Shown in pieces: positions 44,809-57,900 of a DNA stretch of 64,000 nt. The notes beneath the pieces are model-generated. The model was not told the origin of the DNA, ran no database searches, and was given only the letters and a program-made list of their open reading frames with translations. The DNA comes from Ectocarpus siliculosus (lineage: Eukaryota; Sar; Phaeophyceae; Ectocarpales; Ectocarpaceae): positions 252,442-316,441 of the forward strand of contig FN648038.1 of assembly GCA_000310025.1 (NCBI GenBank), given 5' to 3'. Position 1 is the first letter of the stretch. Every line of letters starts with the position of its first letter. The translations under genes were made by a program, and so were the position numbers.

Positions 44809-47800
44809 TTACACTTCGCTGGGTTCCGTGGTGCCGGCTTTCGCTCCCTCGCTCCCCGCGATCCGTGCCTCTTCCTTTTCGTTCGCAGCAACGTCGGCTG
44901 CGCGTCGGGCAAACCTTGTCATGTAGTTCTGAACCAAAGATGAATCGCAGGAGGGGTGGGAGGGGGGTGAGCATCGCCTGGCGGAGCTGTGGGACATGAG
45001 TCGTTAACGGGGTCCGACCACCAACAGCGTGCGTGCATATCCCACGCCTCTCTTGCACGACACCGTTTCCGATGACCTTGTTTCGTCGACAAACCAATGG
45101 AGTTGGGAGTGTCGTGATGCGCACGTCTCGAGAGGCGGAAACAGTACAGTGCTACTGACGTCACGAACCACGAGACAAACGGCACTACCAACATCAGCAA
45201 CAGTGACGCCCGTCAACAGCAGTCGTCAACAGCAGTAACGGCAACACCAACGACAACAACATCGACATCGATAGCAACGCCATCAACAGCTACACTGACA
45301 TATGACGAACACGAAGACAAACAACACAATCAACATGAGCAACACCAATAGCAATACCACCACCACGACCCCCACCACCACCACCAGCTACATGTTTCAC
45401 CTGAAGAACACGTTGGTCCGCTTCGGTCAGCACCCCCCCTCGGGTCCCCGACGCGATCAGAGAATCTCCGGGAGCCCCGGTCCCCCCCCCCCCCCCTCCC
45501 CCAGTGCCCCAGGCGAGTTTCGGAGCGGCGGCTGGCCCTGGCTGGCCGCTACCGCCAACGGTACTGCGGCTCGGGTTAGCACCTGTGGTCTCCGGTCTTG
45601 CCACCAAGGCGTCGAGGAGAAGCGTCTCTAGAAGGAGGGCGGCCTGACACGACGAGCACGAGGGGGGGAACACGAAGCCGCGTGAGACAAAACTTTACAC
45701 CAAGTAGAGATCGAGCAACGAGAGGTTTACTGTGCCTGCCGATGCGACGCGCGCGTAGGCCGAGCAGAAGGCAAGCAAGGAGAGGTTGAGTGTGCCTGCC
45801 GACACGACGCCGTCGGTCTGTTATTGTCCAAACGCTGTCGGTGAGTGGCGTTTTGTGTGTTGCGATTCAGCATCGGCCGCGCCAACAGGCTGAGCAACGA
45901 AAATACGCCAATGCGTGTGTATGTTTCCAAAATACGCTCCTGTAATTGCCATTGGGCTCGCTAACCGACTGCCCGATGTATGGACACCCGTACATGTGTG
46001 CGTTTTTTTTTGTTATTTTGTAACATTTCATCGACCGCCCTAACGGGCTGACCAATGAAAAGACGTCCGTTCCAGCGGGTAAAAAACAAGGTCCATAGGA
46101 GGGTGCCAAAATGATTGTGTGCGTGTTTTTCGTATCAGCATCGACCGCGCTAATCGGCTGACCAATGAAAAGACGTCAGTCTCAGTGCGGTTGGAAACAC
46201 AAAATTCTCCTAAAGGCCATGATCTGGGACCCAGTGTGTGTGTCTCTCTCTCTCGGTGTGTGTACGTTCCCTCCAACTGCAGGACAGCAGCCGGGAATAA
46301 GCAAGCAAGGGTACAGCAGAGGGACACAAGAGGTGCTTGAAGCTTTGGTGAGCGTGGGACTGGAGGCGCAGCGAGCAACACCATGCAAGTGTATGTAACG
46401 GCGGGAATAATCGAGGCACACAGTCTTAACACCGATTGCTCCTGAAGGGAACTGTGACCAAGGGTTAGAGCAAGCGGTATAAGTAAGTGCTGTGAGCGCT
46501 GATTTGAAGTGGAGACAAAAAAAAAAAAAAAGTTCGGTAGGATTAGAAGACCTGAGTTCTGCGTGGCGATCCATGTGAGTGCACGACGCGAAACAAAAGA
46601 GGTTTGTTGTATCTTCAAGCTTCATCTTGATCAACTCAGCGACATCGTTCTAAAGTCCCCTTCCCGACAAGAAGCTATTTAGGCCTGTTTGCTACTTAGC
46701 CCATGGACCAAGAAGGGAACAACTCTCCTTTTTCTGGCCCGTGCGCAGAGTGGGACATGATAGCCTAGTTCATCTGTGCTCTCACGGACTCCATGAATAA
46801 ATAGAGCCCGTCGTTCTAGCAAACACGGTTTTCTCGTTTGCTTTTCGGCGTCACGAAAGCCGCCGGATGTGCCGAAGTGTTCATTCTTTGATATAGACTG
46901 ACATGTCTTGCACTGCATGTCTTTTTGAGGACCTCGGTGGTATTTACCGTGTCCGGCGATGTCGACGATGCAGGTAGCATGGTACTTGTGCCCGCAAGAA
47001 ATATGATATGTTGTTCCATGGCCAGGCTTTGGCGGCATACCGGGCGAAGGAGGGGATGAGTTGAGACGGGAAGATATTGCCCATGGCCGAGGCGGTTGAT
47101 TGGGTTACCGTAAGGCGAGACATGTCGCTACACCGTAAGACGAGGGGCGTGCGGGACGGCTCCATCCCAAGAGTTAATGAAGAAGCACCACATACTGCAA
47201 AGAGTGCCACAAGTTCACACCATAATAATGCTCTTCCTTCCGAGCAGGGACAACAGCAATCGCGCTGCGTTCGTCGTCACCGATCACCACAAAAAGTCAG
47301 GGGGAGTATCACCACGGCACCACGGCAAAGGTTTGCCCTAAACAAGCACAAAACATGACACCACCGCTCCTGCTTCCACAACTCCACACGAAGGCATGCC
47401 ATGCCACATGCATACCTTCTCGTAGCCCTTGCGAGCGGCTTCCCACATGCCGAGCACCTCGCTCGCGGCCGACTCCTTCGCCATCGCTAGCGCCGCCCTC
47501 ACCACGATATCCCTCGCAGACACTGCCACCGCCGCCGGGGCCGCCCCATGCTCGTGGCCCCCCTGCGCCGCCGCCGCGCCCGCCCCCCCCCCTCCCCTAC
47601 GCTCGGCGGCAACGATAGCGGAGGATCTTTCCGGTGACGCCGAGACAAGGATAGCACCGCCCAAGCCCAAGTCAGGATCTACGGCACGCCCCCGGCCATA
47701 ACCACCGCCGGCGGCGGCGAGGGCGGGAACGGCGGGCGCAGGGTCCACCACCCCGCCAGGGGCGCCGGGAGAAGAGCTAGCGGCGGCGCTTGCACCACCG

Positions 47801-50628
47801 CGGCCCGGCAGGGCGGGGCCTGTGTCCGACGCTGCCGGCGTCGTTGCCGCCCCGGAGTTCAACGTCGCCGCCGCCGCCGTGGCCGCGGGTGATTCCGTCG
47901 AGGCAGAGCCGCGCAGCTCCGTCCTGCAGCGCTCGGCCCTCCTCAGCACCGCCGAGAACTGGCCGCTCAGCCACAAGAGAAGCGACGACCCCCACGCCGC
48001 CACCTGTGCCTCCGACGACAGCGGCGGCGGCGGTGGCGCCGCCGCGGATGATGATGACGACGAAGAACCGACCCCGCTAGCGGGTGCATGTGAGGAGACC
48101 GGACCGTCGGCGGCCTCGACCGCTAACTTGCCTGACCCCTGCCGGCGCTTCTGCTGCTGCTGCTGCTTCTGCTGGCTCCTGCTAGAGAAGTCGTCGTGTG
48201 CTGCTGGGGTTGCTGCGGTCCCTCCTTCGACGACGGTTTCTCGCCCCCCGCTCGGGCTCCGCACGTGAGGGGAGCCAGTTGGCGGTGGTGGCGGCGGCGG
48301 CGGCGCCAGGACCGGGGAGGACACCGGTGGCGGGGGAGATGGCGGTGGCGGTTGGTTTGGCGCCTGGTGGCGCGATGATGATGCGGAGGGAGAAGAGGAC
48401 GAAGGGGCTGTGGCGGTGGGCGATACGGGAAGGCACTCCAACGCCTGGTTGCCCCAGACTATCGCCTCCTTGGCCATGGAGAGGCTCTTGAGGTACAGGA
48501 CCAGCGCTTCGCCGAAGAGACGGTGGCTGTCGCAGCAGGCCGCCGAAGAGGAGGAGACGGAGGACCCCAAGAAGCCGGTGTCGCCACCACCAGCACCGCT
48601 ACGGGAGCCCTGGCAGGCGCTATGACTGCTCGAGGACGGCAGCCACGGCTCGTCCATGTCGGCGAACAGCGGAGGGTTGTCTGCCGGTGGTAGAAGCAAA
48701 ATCCAGGGTCCAGGCACAGTTGGTGGTGGATGAGGTTACATTTATTGTTAGAAAAAGACTTATCCACTACGCTACTCAGTCAGCTTGTTAGATAAAGACT
48801 TATCCACTATGCTACTCAGTCGGCGTTGACTGAGTAGCATATTGGGTAAGTCTCCATCTAACATTTCTGTGTGCAGGCCCACAGTGCACGCGGGCGAGGC
48901 TCCAAGACGGCGAACGAACGTAAGCGGCAAGGCTGCCGCGCGTGATCGATCAAACTGCACTCGTTGCCCCGTTTTCTCATAGCCAAGCCAAGATCGGACC
49001 ATGACTACCACAGTTTTTTATCATTCACACATTTCCTACGGATACCTGGCCAACGCTTCGAATCGGCCGCACGATTGGGACGAAACCTCTACAGCAGTAT
49101 GCCCTACACACCTCGAGAGAACGCGCAGAAGTTTCCGCCCCGGTTCTGGGCAAACGATCCGGCGGGTGTACCGTCGCCCGCGCCGTCTTCCGCGCCCCAT
49201 GCACCGGCGGCGGCAGCCCGAGCGTGTACGTCAAGCTTCGACTTTTGGCGGCATCGCATGGCGGGGGCCACCCGAGAATCTCCCAGCTGTGAAAAAAGGA
49301 CGAAAAGTTAAAAGGTGGAGAAAGTTGGTTCAAGATATGTAATGAAGCTGGGATGTTGGCCCCGGGTTAGGGGGACTTCAAAAGTTAAAAGGTGGAGAAG
49401 TTGGTTCAAGATATGTAATGAAGCTCGGATGTTGGCCCACGTGTTAGAGGGGCTTGTGCCGCAGTTGGTGGCGGTGAGCACGAACTGACATGTGCCATAG
49501 GCACCATGTTGATTCTTCCAAAAAAACGTCCCATCTTCCTGGTAGAAAAACGCGGATTAAAGCGTACCGCGGCCTCCGGTACATGTGTACATGTCGCCTT
49601 TACCAAGGAAGAAGAAAGGGCTGACATGTTGTATACGGATACTTAACTTCCAACAATTCCAAAATGCCGAGGGCCGCCATTGTGCTGCGCAAGTACACGC
49701 GGAATAATTCGGAGGCTGTAGAAACAGCATTTCGCCTTTGGCTGTGATACTGGAGGCTCTCAATTCAAGCTGTCTCACCTCGGCCAAGAGAACCGCGCGC
49801 CGTCCGAACAATTCGACAATCTGAGATGTGGGTCAGAACATGGCGAAAAAGACAGCGGTTGGCAACATACATTCGGGGTAGGGGACCAGCCTAGCGACAA
49901 AACACACGTGGGCTCGGAGGGTGGATTCGGATGTCCTTGTACAGGCGCCCGATTTGTGGGTGAATATTCAACACCGACTTGTGCCACAGTATCCAAGAGT
50001 CTGAAATATCCGACGTGGAAGAGGGAGGTACGGCAACCGAATACATTTCGTTCGTCGCGCTGATGTCTGGCACGCGCGGCAGCCAAGTCGGACACGGCCA
50101 AGCAAGCGCGAATCAAAAACTATCCCAGGCAAATTTTGCAGAAACACATGAGACATTGGCGCTCTCTCTTTTCGATTGCGGGACAAGTGATGACAAAGGG
50201 AAAAACACGCCGCACGCCGCTTGTACTCCCCCCCCCCCCCACCTGTAGACATCGCAGGACCCCCTCCAAGGACAGCGACGGCACGGCCGCTCCAGCGCCT
50301 GCTCCCCGACCGTCCCCCGCTCCCGGCCCATCGGCAGGGCGTGGGGCCGCCGCTCCCAACCCCTGCTGCTGAAGGCCCAGCGCCATGTTCCCAGTCCCTC
50401 CCCAGGCCCACCTTCCGCCTGCGATGACAAGTCGAGGGCCGAGCGAGCCAGCGTCCCCTTCGCCCGCTAATCGGTACGCGGCGTGCGCATGCCCCCCGCC
50501 GACTCCGGCGGCGGCGGCGGCGACGGCGGCGACGGCGGCGGCGGTGTTCGAGTCCGTCGAGGTGGTGCCGTCGACCAGGACGAAGTCGTCGCTGCCGCCG
50601 GAGCCATCGTTGCTGTCGGCTCGTCTAC

Positions 50629-50660
<32 letters not shown>

Positions 50661-51471
50661 GACACCGCCTCATCGCTCAACCTACCAATCACCCCCCTCC
50701 TGTCAGACCCTCCCCCGCCGGCCGCCGCCAAGGCCGGGTCCCCTTGGTACGCGAAGCCGCCGCCTTCCGCCACGCCCAGCCCTCCCGCCGCCCCGCCCCA
50801 CATCCTCTGGCGCCCGGCGGTCACCATCGCGGCCACCTGCAGAGGGTACTCGTCCGGAGGGGAAGCGTTCAGCGCCTGGAAGCTCCTCTCCGGCGCCGCC
50901 GCCGCCCCTGCCGCCGCCTGTGACGCCACCGCCAGCACCTGGCCACCGGGGGAGTTCCCCCGGGGCGTCGGCTCCGGCGCCCGCCCGCCGAGGTCGAGGG
51001 ATGGAGGCCGCGAGTGCCGGCGGCCGGGGGAATCGTCCACCCCCCTGGGCGGCGGCCCCAAGCCGTCCCTCCGCTGCGTGGGCGAGGGCTGCGAGCCCTG
51101 CGGCGACACGGNNNNNNNNNNNNNNNNNNNNNNNNNNNNNNNNNNNNNNNNNNNNNNCAACCCCCCCAAAATGTGAATCTGCTCGGGAGTCGCCCTTTCT
51201 TCCTCCTCTGTGGCGGCCGCCGCCGCCGCCCCTCTCTCGCGCGCCCTCGAGGCCGCGTAGCCCATGTAGGAGACCTCCGGCGCCGAGTTGGGCCCGTTCG
51301 AGCGTAGGCGCTGCTGCGGCTCGTACGGCGATTCCCCCCCGCCGTGCCCCCCTCCCCCGCCGCCGCCGTCGTAACGCCCATCGCCGTGCCCGTGCGGAGA
51401 CCAACCCTCGTTGTTCCCCTGGTCATCACGGTCACGGTCATCGTAACCCCGACCGCTACGAAGGAACAAAC

Positions 51472-51505
<34 letters not shown>

Positions 51506-51880
51506 GATAGGTATGGCGCGCACCCCTCCCCCCGACCCGCGCCTGGAGTACAACGACCCCGAGCCCTTGGCCGGCGAGGGAGGCGTTAGCGGCGGCCGTG
51601 ACGGGGTGCCCTGCTGTGGCGGGGGTCCCGCCCACGGGCCCCTCGACGACCTTCCGCCCGCGCCCCGCGAGGGAGGCGTCTGGAGCCGCGTGCGCTGCGC
51701 GACGACCGGGGGCTCGCTGAACGTGCGGCTCAGCGGCTTGAACCGCCCGTCCTCGTCCGGGGGGCCTCTGGCCCTCGCACCGGCCCCGGCGTCGTTCCCG
51801 CCGCCCCCGCCGCCCCAACGCCACCCCTGAAGCGGCCACCAACCACCGCCGGCACCCCCGGCGCGGGCATTCCCTTGGTC

Positions 51881-51916
<36 letters not shown>

Positions 51917-54900
51917 CGCGCGATTTCTTCCCGCTCCCGCCGCCACGCCCAGGGCTCCGGGCGGAGACCTATGGACTCCTCTCCCTCCTCGCGGCTGGCT
52001 TGTGACGGTCTGGTGATGCTGCTGCTGCTGCGACCCGGCGGAGTAGGCCGCCGCCGCCGCCGCCGCAGCTCCCGATGCCGCGGAGGCATCCCCCTCAGCA
52101 ACGTTCCGCGCGCTTCCGCCACCACCACCACCACCAGAAACCGTTCGATCCGTTGCGGACGATTCCCTCCGACCAACTTCCGCCGCCCCGCGGCCCGAGG
52201 CTACAGCGGTGGCGCCGCTGCCATCCGCCGCCGCCACCGCCGACGAAGGAGAGCGCAATACGTCGCTATTAAAGAATTCCCTGAACGACGCGCGCTGCTG
52301 CGGGTCGGGCACCAGGAGGCGGCACAGGAGCTCGTTGCAAGAGCGACCCGGTCGCGGCACGCCGTCGGGCAGCGGGTAGAAGCCGTCCCGGGCGGGCGGG
52401 CTCGGGCCTCGACGGATGTTGGCCAGCAGCTGGATCTGTAGTTTCGATTTTTCGAAAATTTGCATGCAATCAAAGAAAGAAATATCCGTTCGAGATTGTT
52501 TAATCGTAGTCGAAGGGGACGGTTTAAAGTCAAGTCACTACAGAGTAAGTGGGAGAGATCCCGGCTGTTTTTTTTTTGTTTTTTTTCACTTCAAATCAGC
52601 GCTCACAGCACTTGTGCCGCTTACTCCAGCCCGTGGTCACTACTCGGCGTACTTTGAGTCAACTTATGCCTTGCACCGATGGTCTAACAGCAGTGATGCG
52701 ATTTGTAAAAAAATTCATCAGGTTGCGGCGCACTTCCGTTACGGCAGAGAGGACGTTCATGGCCCAGTTGCCTTCCGGGCACCAGCCCCGGTGACGGATC
52801 GGTTTCGCTTGCCCTATACCGAGGCTTTCTTGGTGTCTCTGGTTGCTCGTTGTATTGTTTGCTCTGGGCCATTCTACTGCTGTCGGCTTGCGTTTCAAAA
52901 TCTCCGCGCACACGAAAAATCCTTACGTTTTCGGCGCGGAGACGCAGACGCGCGTTGCTTGTCTGAAGTGAGTAAAGCCGTCACATTCTGCGTGTCGTGA
53001 ACACAACTTTTCGACGCCAACGGTAGCTCCGGGAGCGATCGCACGCTCGTACCACTTCTTTTATATCGAAACAGATAAAATCAAGGTCAAGGAACAGCAC
53101 GGGCAACTCCCACAACGAAAGAGAGCCTAGAGAGGGCTAGAACCAACCTGATTTTGGCCCCCAAACGGCGGCTTGCCGGCCAACATCTCGAACAGGATCG
53201 CCCCTACGCTCCAAAGGTCCGCCTTTGCGCCGTACTTGTGCCCCTGAAGAATTTCCGGGGCCTTGTCAAGAAGAGAAGAGAAGACACGATACGACACGAC
53301 AAGAGAAGAGAAGAGAAGAGAAGATAATTGAAGAGAAGAGAAGAGAAGAGAAGATCATATGAGATAAGAGAGTTGCCGCACCGAGAGTCAGTGCGGCGCC
53401 GTGGTTTCGACAAAGATACAAGGGGGGCGCGCAAGCGCATACGCGCGCGCGGAGGTGTGTGTGTGGGGGGGGGCGTCGTGCTTTGGCAGCAATGGGTGGG
53501 CCACCCGTCTCGTTGCGTAGCCTCGGAAACACGATCGAATACTGCTATTAGAAAAGTCCCGTGAAGAAACAAAATGCCCAGTTCTTGAGCAGGAAATATC
53601 TGAGAACCACCTGCACACCAGAGCTTGCGAATCAAATTGACATCGTATCGTATGTAGCTACAGCAGTCCCGCACCGCGCGCAAAAACACGTCCCGCTGGC
53701 CCCTGGGAAAGGGCCACCGGCGCCTCACACACAGAGATCAGACGCAACACAAAGTATTAGCAGCCGAGACCTCCACCGCGTCACGTCGCGCACACGGAAC
53801 CAGGACACGAGCCGAGGAAAGGAAGAGACAAGCCTACCCCCTGCTCGTGCAACCGACCACCGTGCGCAATACCCAAACATACCTCCCGCGCTACGCGTGC
53901 ATCTCGTCGATCAAAACAGCCCTGCCAACATGTGTTCGCGCTTGAACATGACTGTGCCCTTCTGCTTGAACTAATTTATGGACAGGAGAAGAAGAAACCC
54001 GGGGATGAAAAAAAAAACACTACGCGCGAGACCTCGAGGCTCCAGCCTTGCCGCGCAAGCATTCACGAAAACGCCAAGACCGCGGCAAACAAAAAACAGC
54101 TCTACTTCGGCTTGGGCTGCCGAGCTCAACTCACCATGTAGAGGGGGGACCCGCAGATGGTCTCCGCCATAGAGGCCTGCGCCAAGTGCCGTGCGAAGCC
54201 GAAGTCGGCGATCTTCAACGTGGCGTCTAGGCCGGGTCCCGAGAGAAGCAGGTTTTGAGGCTTGAGATCGCGGTGGACGAGGTTCTTCGACCACAGGAAG
54301 TGAAGCCCAGAGCCTGTGGGAAAGGGGGGCACCGCAGACGCGATAGGAGGGGGTGGGGGGTCGAGAGCAGCTTTGTGAAAACAATCAAGGGTGGGGGGAG
54401 AGCGGATGGAGGAAGGCCGAGTCGTCCTCTGCGTGGTGATTCATCAAGGACAAAAAAACACTACAGACGGCTTGTTTCCCCAACCACCGGGTCATAAGAC
54501 GCCGTCGGGCACACGGTGTCGTCAACCGTTCGTAACACCGCTGTTGCTCCCGTTCAAACTCTTCGTGTGTTTAGGCGAACCATAACCGCACGGACCACCA
54601 GTTATGCATTCGTTGTCGCCAGCGGAAACACCGGGTGAGGGCGGACCTACGGTCCTGTTTCCCTGGACATGGCGACATGTGGCACTGCAAAACACCGCAC
54701 ACAAAGCATCCCTCCAACATCGCGGAAAACACACAACACAAACAGACGTGCGGCCTTGTATGCCTCGGGCCTCGGCCCTCTCGCACGGCGGCGCTACATC
54801 TTCCGAGACCTCCAGGAAACAACGCCATAAAACGCTTCGCCTCGCCTTTTCGGGCACGACGCGACCAAACGACACGAGCGAAAGCCCCCACCCACCCCCC

Positions 54901-57900
54901 AGGCTCTAGCGACGTGCAGCAGCGGCGGTGGAGCAAGCAAAAGAGGCGATGTTTTCCGTACCTAGGTGGCGCATGAAGTGCCTCGCAGACGTCTCCGCCA
55001 GCTTCCCTTCCTTCCGTATCAGCGCCCTGAGGTCGCCCCCCGCGCAGTACTCTAAAACAAGGTAAATGTGCCGCTCCGTTTTCTGAGACATCGAGGGAAA
55101 AATACACCAAACATAGGTCACCAACAGAGAGCACAAGGTGCATGAGTACGGTGGCTTGCGAAGCGCACGTTGTATACAGCTCTACCCTGGGTGGTACCCC
55201 ATGTACCCAACAACGGATGATTTCCCAATATTACCAGCATGCGATTATGGTAAGCAACATGTGTGACGAAATTGCCTACTTGCGCTTCTGTCGAAACATC
55301 GAGTGTCGGAACCACAATGCTGAACGTTTTTCACACCCTGGACAATAGACAACGCATGCGGCAATGACAATAGCAATAGCAACGTGCTGCAACAAACGAA
55401 CCCTCACACTATTGCCAAATACCGAGCCTGTCGACCAGCAGCGCATGCCAAAAAAAACTCCTCGCCATCCCCTGCGACTCGTTCAGCCGCTGGGCTCCGC
55501 ACTACGCTAGGGATGCGTGCGTGCATTACAAGCACAAGCGTCGACAAACACCTTCCAACACATGTCAAAGCCACGTACGACATGAAGGCCCAACTTTCCG
55601 TCGGGCCGGTAGACGCGCGACTCAACTCGGCGACTACCACCGTGAAGCCTGTCTGGTTTTCGCGGATACCCGAGGTTCCTTCACGACCATCAGCAGCAAA
55701 AGCAAAGCAGCACACAAGAAAGAAGACCTTGAGCAGCCAACACCTCGCACCTTGATGTCGTAGAGCTCCACGATGTTGCCGTGCCGGAAGCTCTTGAGGA
55801 TCGAGATCTCCGACTCCAGGTTCTCTTGGAGTTTTCCCTGTCCTCGCGCGCGACGAGAGACGACGACGGGGACAACAACAGGCGGTCTCTCCCCTTTGAA
55901 TCTTTCAACCAATCAGCGGTAACATCATTTTGGAATTTTGGCCACTGTGTGCGCAAGACGGTCTGGTGTTTGACGGCGAGGACCGCTAGACGGGGTACAA
56001 GTAACGCGTCAAGCAAGTGCACGAACACAAAGGACTACGGTCTTTGGGGGAATACTGGTTACCCAGGGAACAAATAACGCGGCTTGTAACACGAGTCTCT
56101 CGTGATCCAGAAGTATCTTTCATTGTAGTCTAGGGAAAGTGCTGCGGTACGGGTTTCCAGAAGTATTTTTCATTTCAGTCTACAGTAGGGAAAGTGCGGC
56201 GGTACGGGTTATCCAGAAGTACCCTTCAGTTCAGTCTAGGGAAAGCGCGGCAGTACGGGTTGCGGAGAAGTAGCCTTCTCAGGGTTTTTCAATCAAGTAA
56301 ACATGTTGGGTAAAGCATGCAATCGGGGAAGTTGGGATAGGGTTAGGGAATACAGTCTGCGTGCCCCTTCCCTGTTCTATTTTCTCATAACACTTACTGT
56401 TCTCGCGAAGGCGGTCCTTGCGGAGAATGTCGGACCAACTGAAAATTGTCGAGATGGTCACACACGCAGACGACAGCAGCACTTGCCGTCACCCGCAACA
56501 ACAAGGACGATAGGAGGAAACAATGCAAACGTGGTACTGAGCGACCAATGGGCAACACGAGAACCTCGGAACACCCACACACGCGATAGCCGGCAGAGAT
56601 AGCAAGCAGGTCAACAACAGTAGTAGTGCCACAACGCACCTGCACACGAGCGCGACTGATGGCTTTCATCGCGAACTCCCTCCCCGTCTCCCGCTGACGA
56701 GCAAGGAACACCTGGGAGCATAAACATGCCGAAAAAGGATAGGATAGGCGTGTAACTCCACAGCAAACGAACGAACCGATGTATCATGCATGTTGATTGA
56801 GCGGGTTGGACGGATTGTATTGCGATGGATACATACTCGGTTTGTGTTTTGGTATGCCAAGAAAAAATATTTCAAGTAGACTCCGCAAAGGAAAACACCT
56901 CCGCCGTGAAAAAGACGCGACTTGGTGGTGGCACGCCTGCAGATGTACCGCACAAGGCTCGTTCGTAGCTTGCTGACATACGTTGCATTCCTACAGCACG
57001 CTCAAGTACCACCTGACAAGTTACTCCATCTACCTTTTTTTCTGTACTAGTAGTTAATGTGCCACGTTCGTGAGTGAAAAAAATAGGCTGTTCTGCGTGC
57101 GATTCCACTCTTGCCTTTCAAATGCGCAACGCTCACTACCTTCCTAGGGTAGCACACCGGATGCAGGGCCGCTCCCGCATTTGACGCGCGTCCACTACTC
57201 CAAACCGTGTGCATACCACCAACTCTACACATGGCAGGCACAGCAGATGGAAGGCGCGTAAATAACGCAAGGCGCAGGAGCACAACATGCGCAGTAGAAA
57301 AACAAAATCGCAGTGTGCGCGTACCCCGGGTTGCTTAGTCCCGAGGAGGTGACCGTTCACGTGTGAGCACGATGGGATTTCAGTGAGCTCCATACACCGG
57401 TGGCGACTTGAGCTCCAGTTCATACGCCGCGCTATTTGGACAGACTTTTCTGTTGTATGCATGATGACTGCAGCAGTAGTTCGTGTGTACACTTTGTGCG
57501 AACATTATAGAAGGTACTGAGCGGAGACCGGAACAATGATATTTTTTAACGTGAAGACAACAACAACAACAACAACAACAACAACTTTGGGGAATAGCGA
57601 GTGTTGCACTCTTCTCGCTTTAAGAGTGGAAGGCAAGCACCGCAGGAGGGGTGGCTGGGGCGCCTCAGGGAGGGGGACCCTTCTGTGTGACCACGGATTG
57701 GAGCTCCTACACACGGCAAGAAAATGCTCTCTGGTGACCACGGATTGGAGTTCCTACACACGGCAAGAGAAAGTGCTGTGTGTTTCTGTTAACCATCCTA
57801 TGTAGTGCCCAATCCCTCCGCACAAAAAAAGTCGCAAAAATGCTTTTCAGCCATTGGTCGAGGGGCTACAGCAGTCCCTCCAAAGAATCTGAGCTCCTTG

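Noticed and set aside
44737-45124. A minus-strand frame with a long Arg-Glu repeat
   Set aside because: It reads through the (GA)33 microsatellite after the ATG1 stop codon. Exon 10 of ATG1 uses a different frame.
50385-52441. Several long plus-strand frames rich in Pro, Arg and Ala, with Leu runs
   Set aside because: They are antisense shadows of the GC- and CAG-rich ATG1 exon 7.
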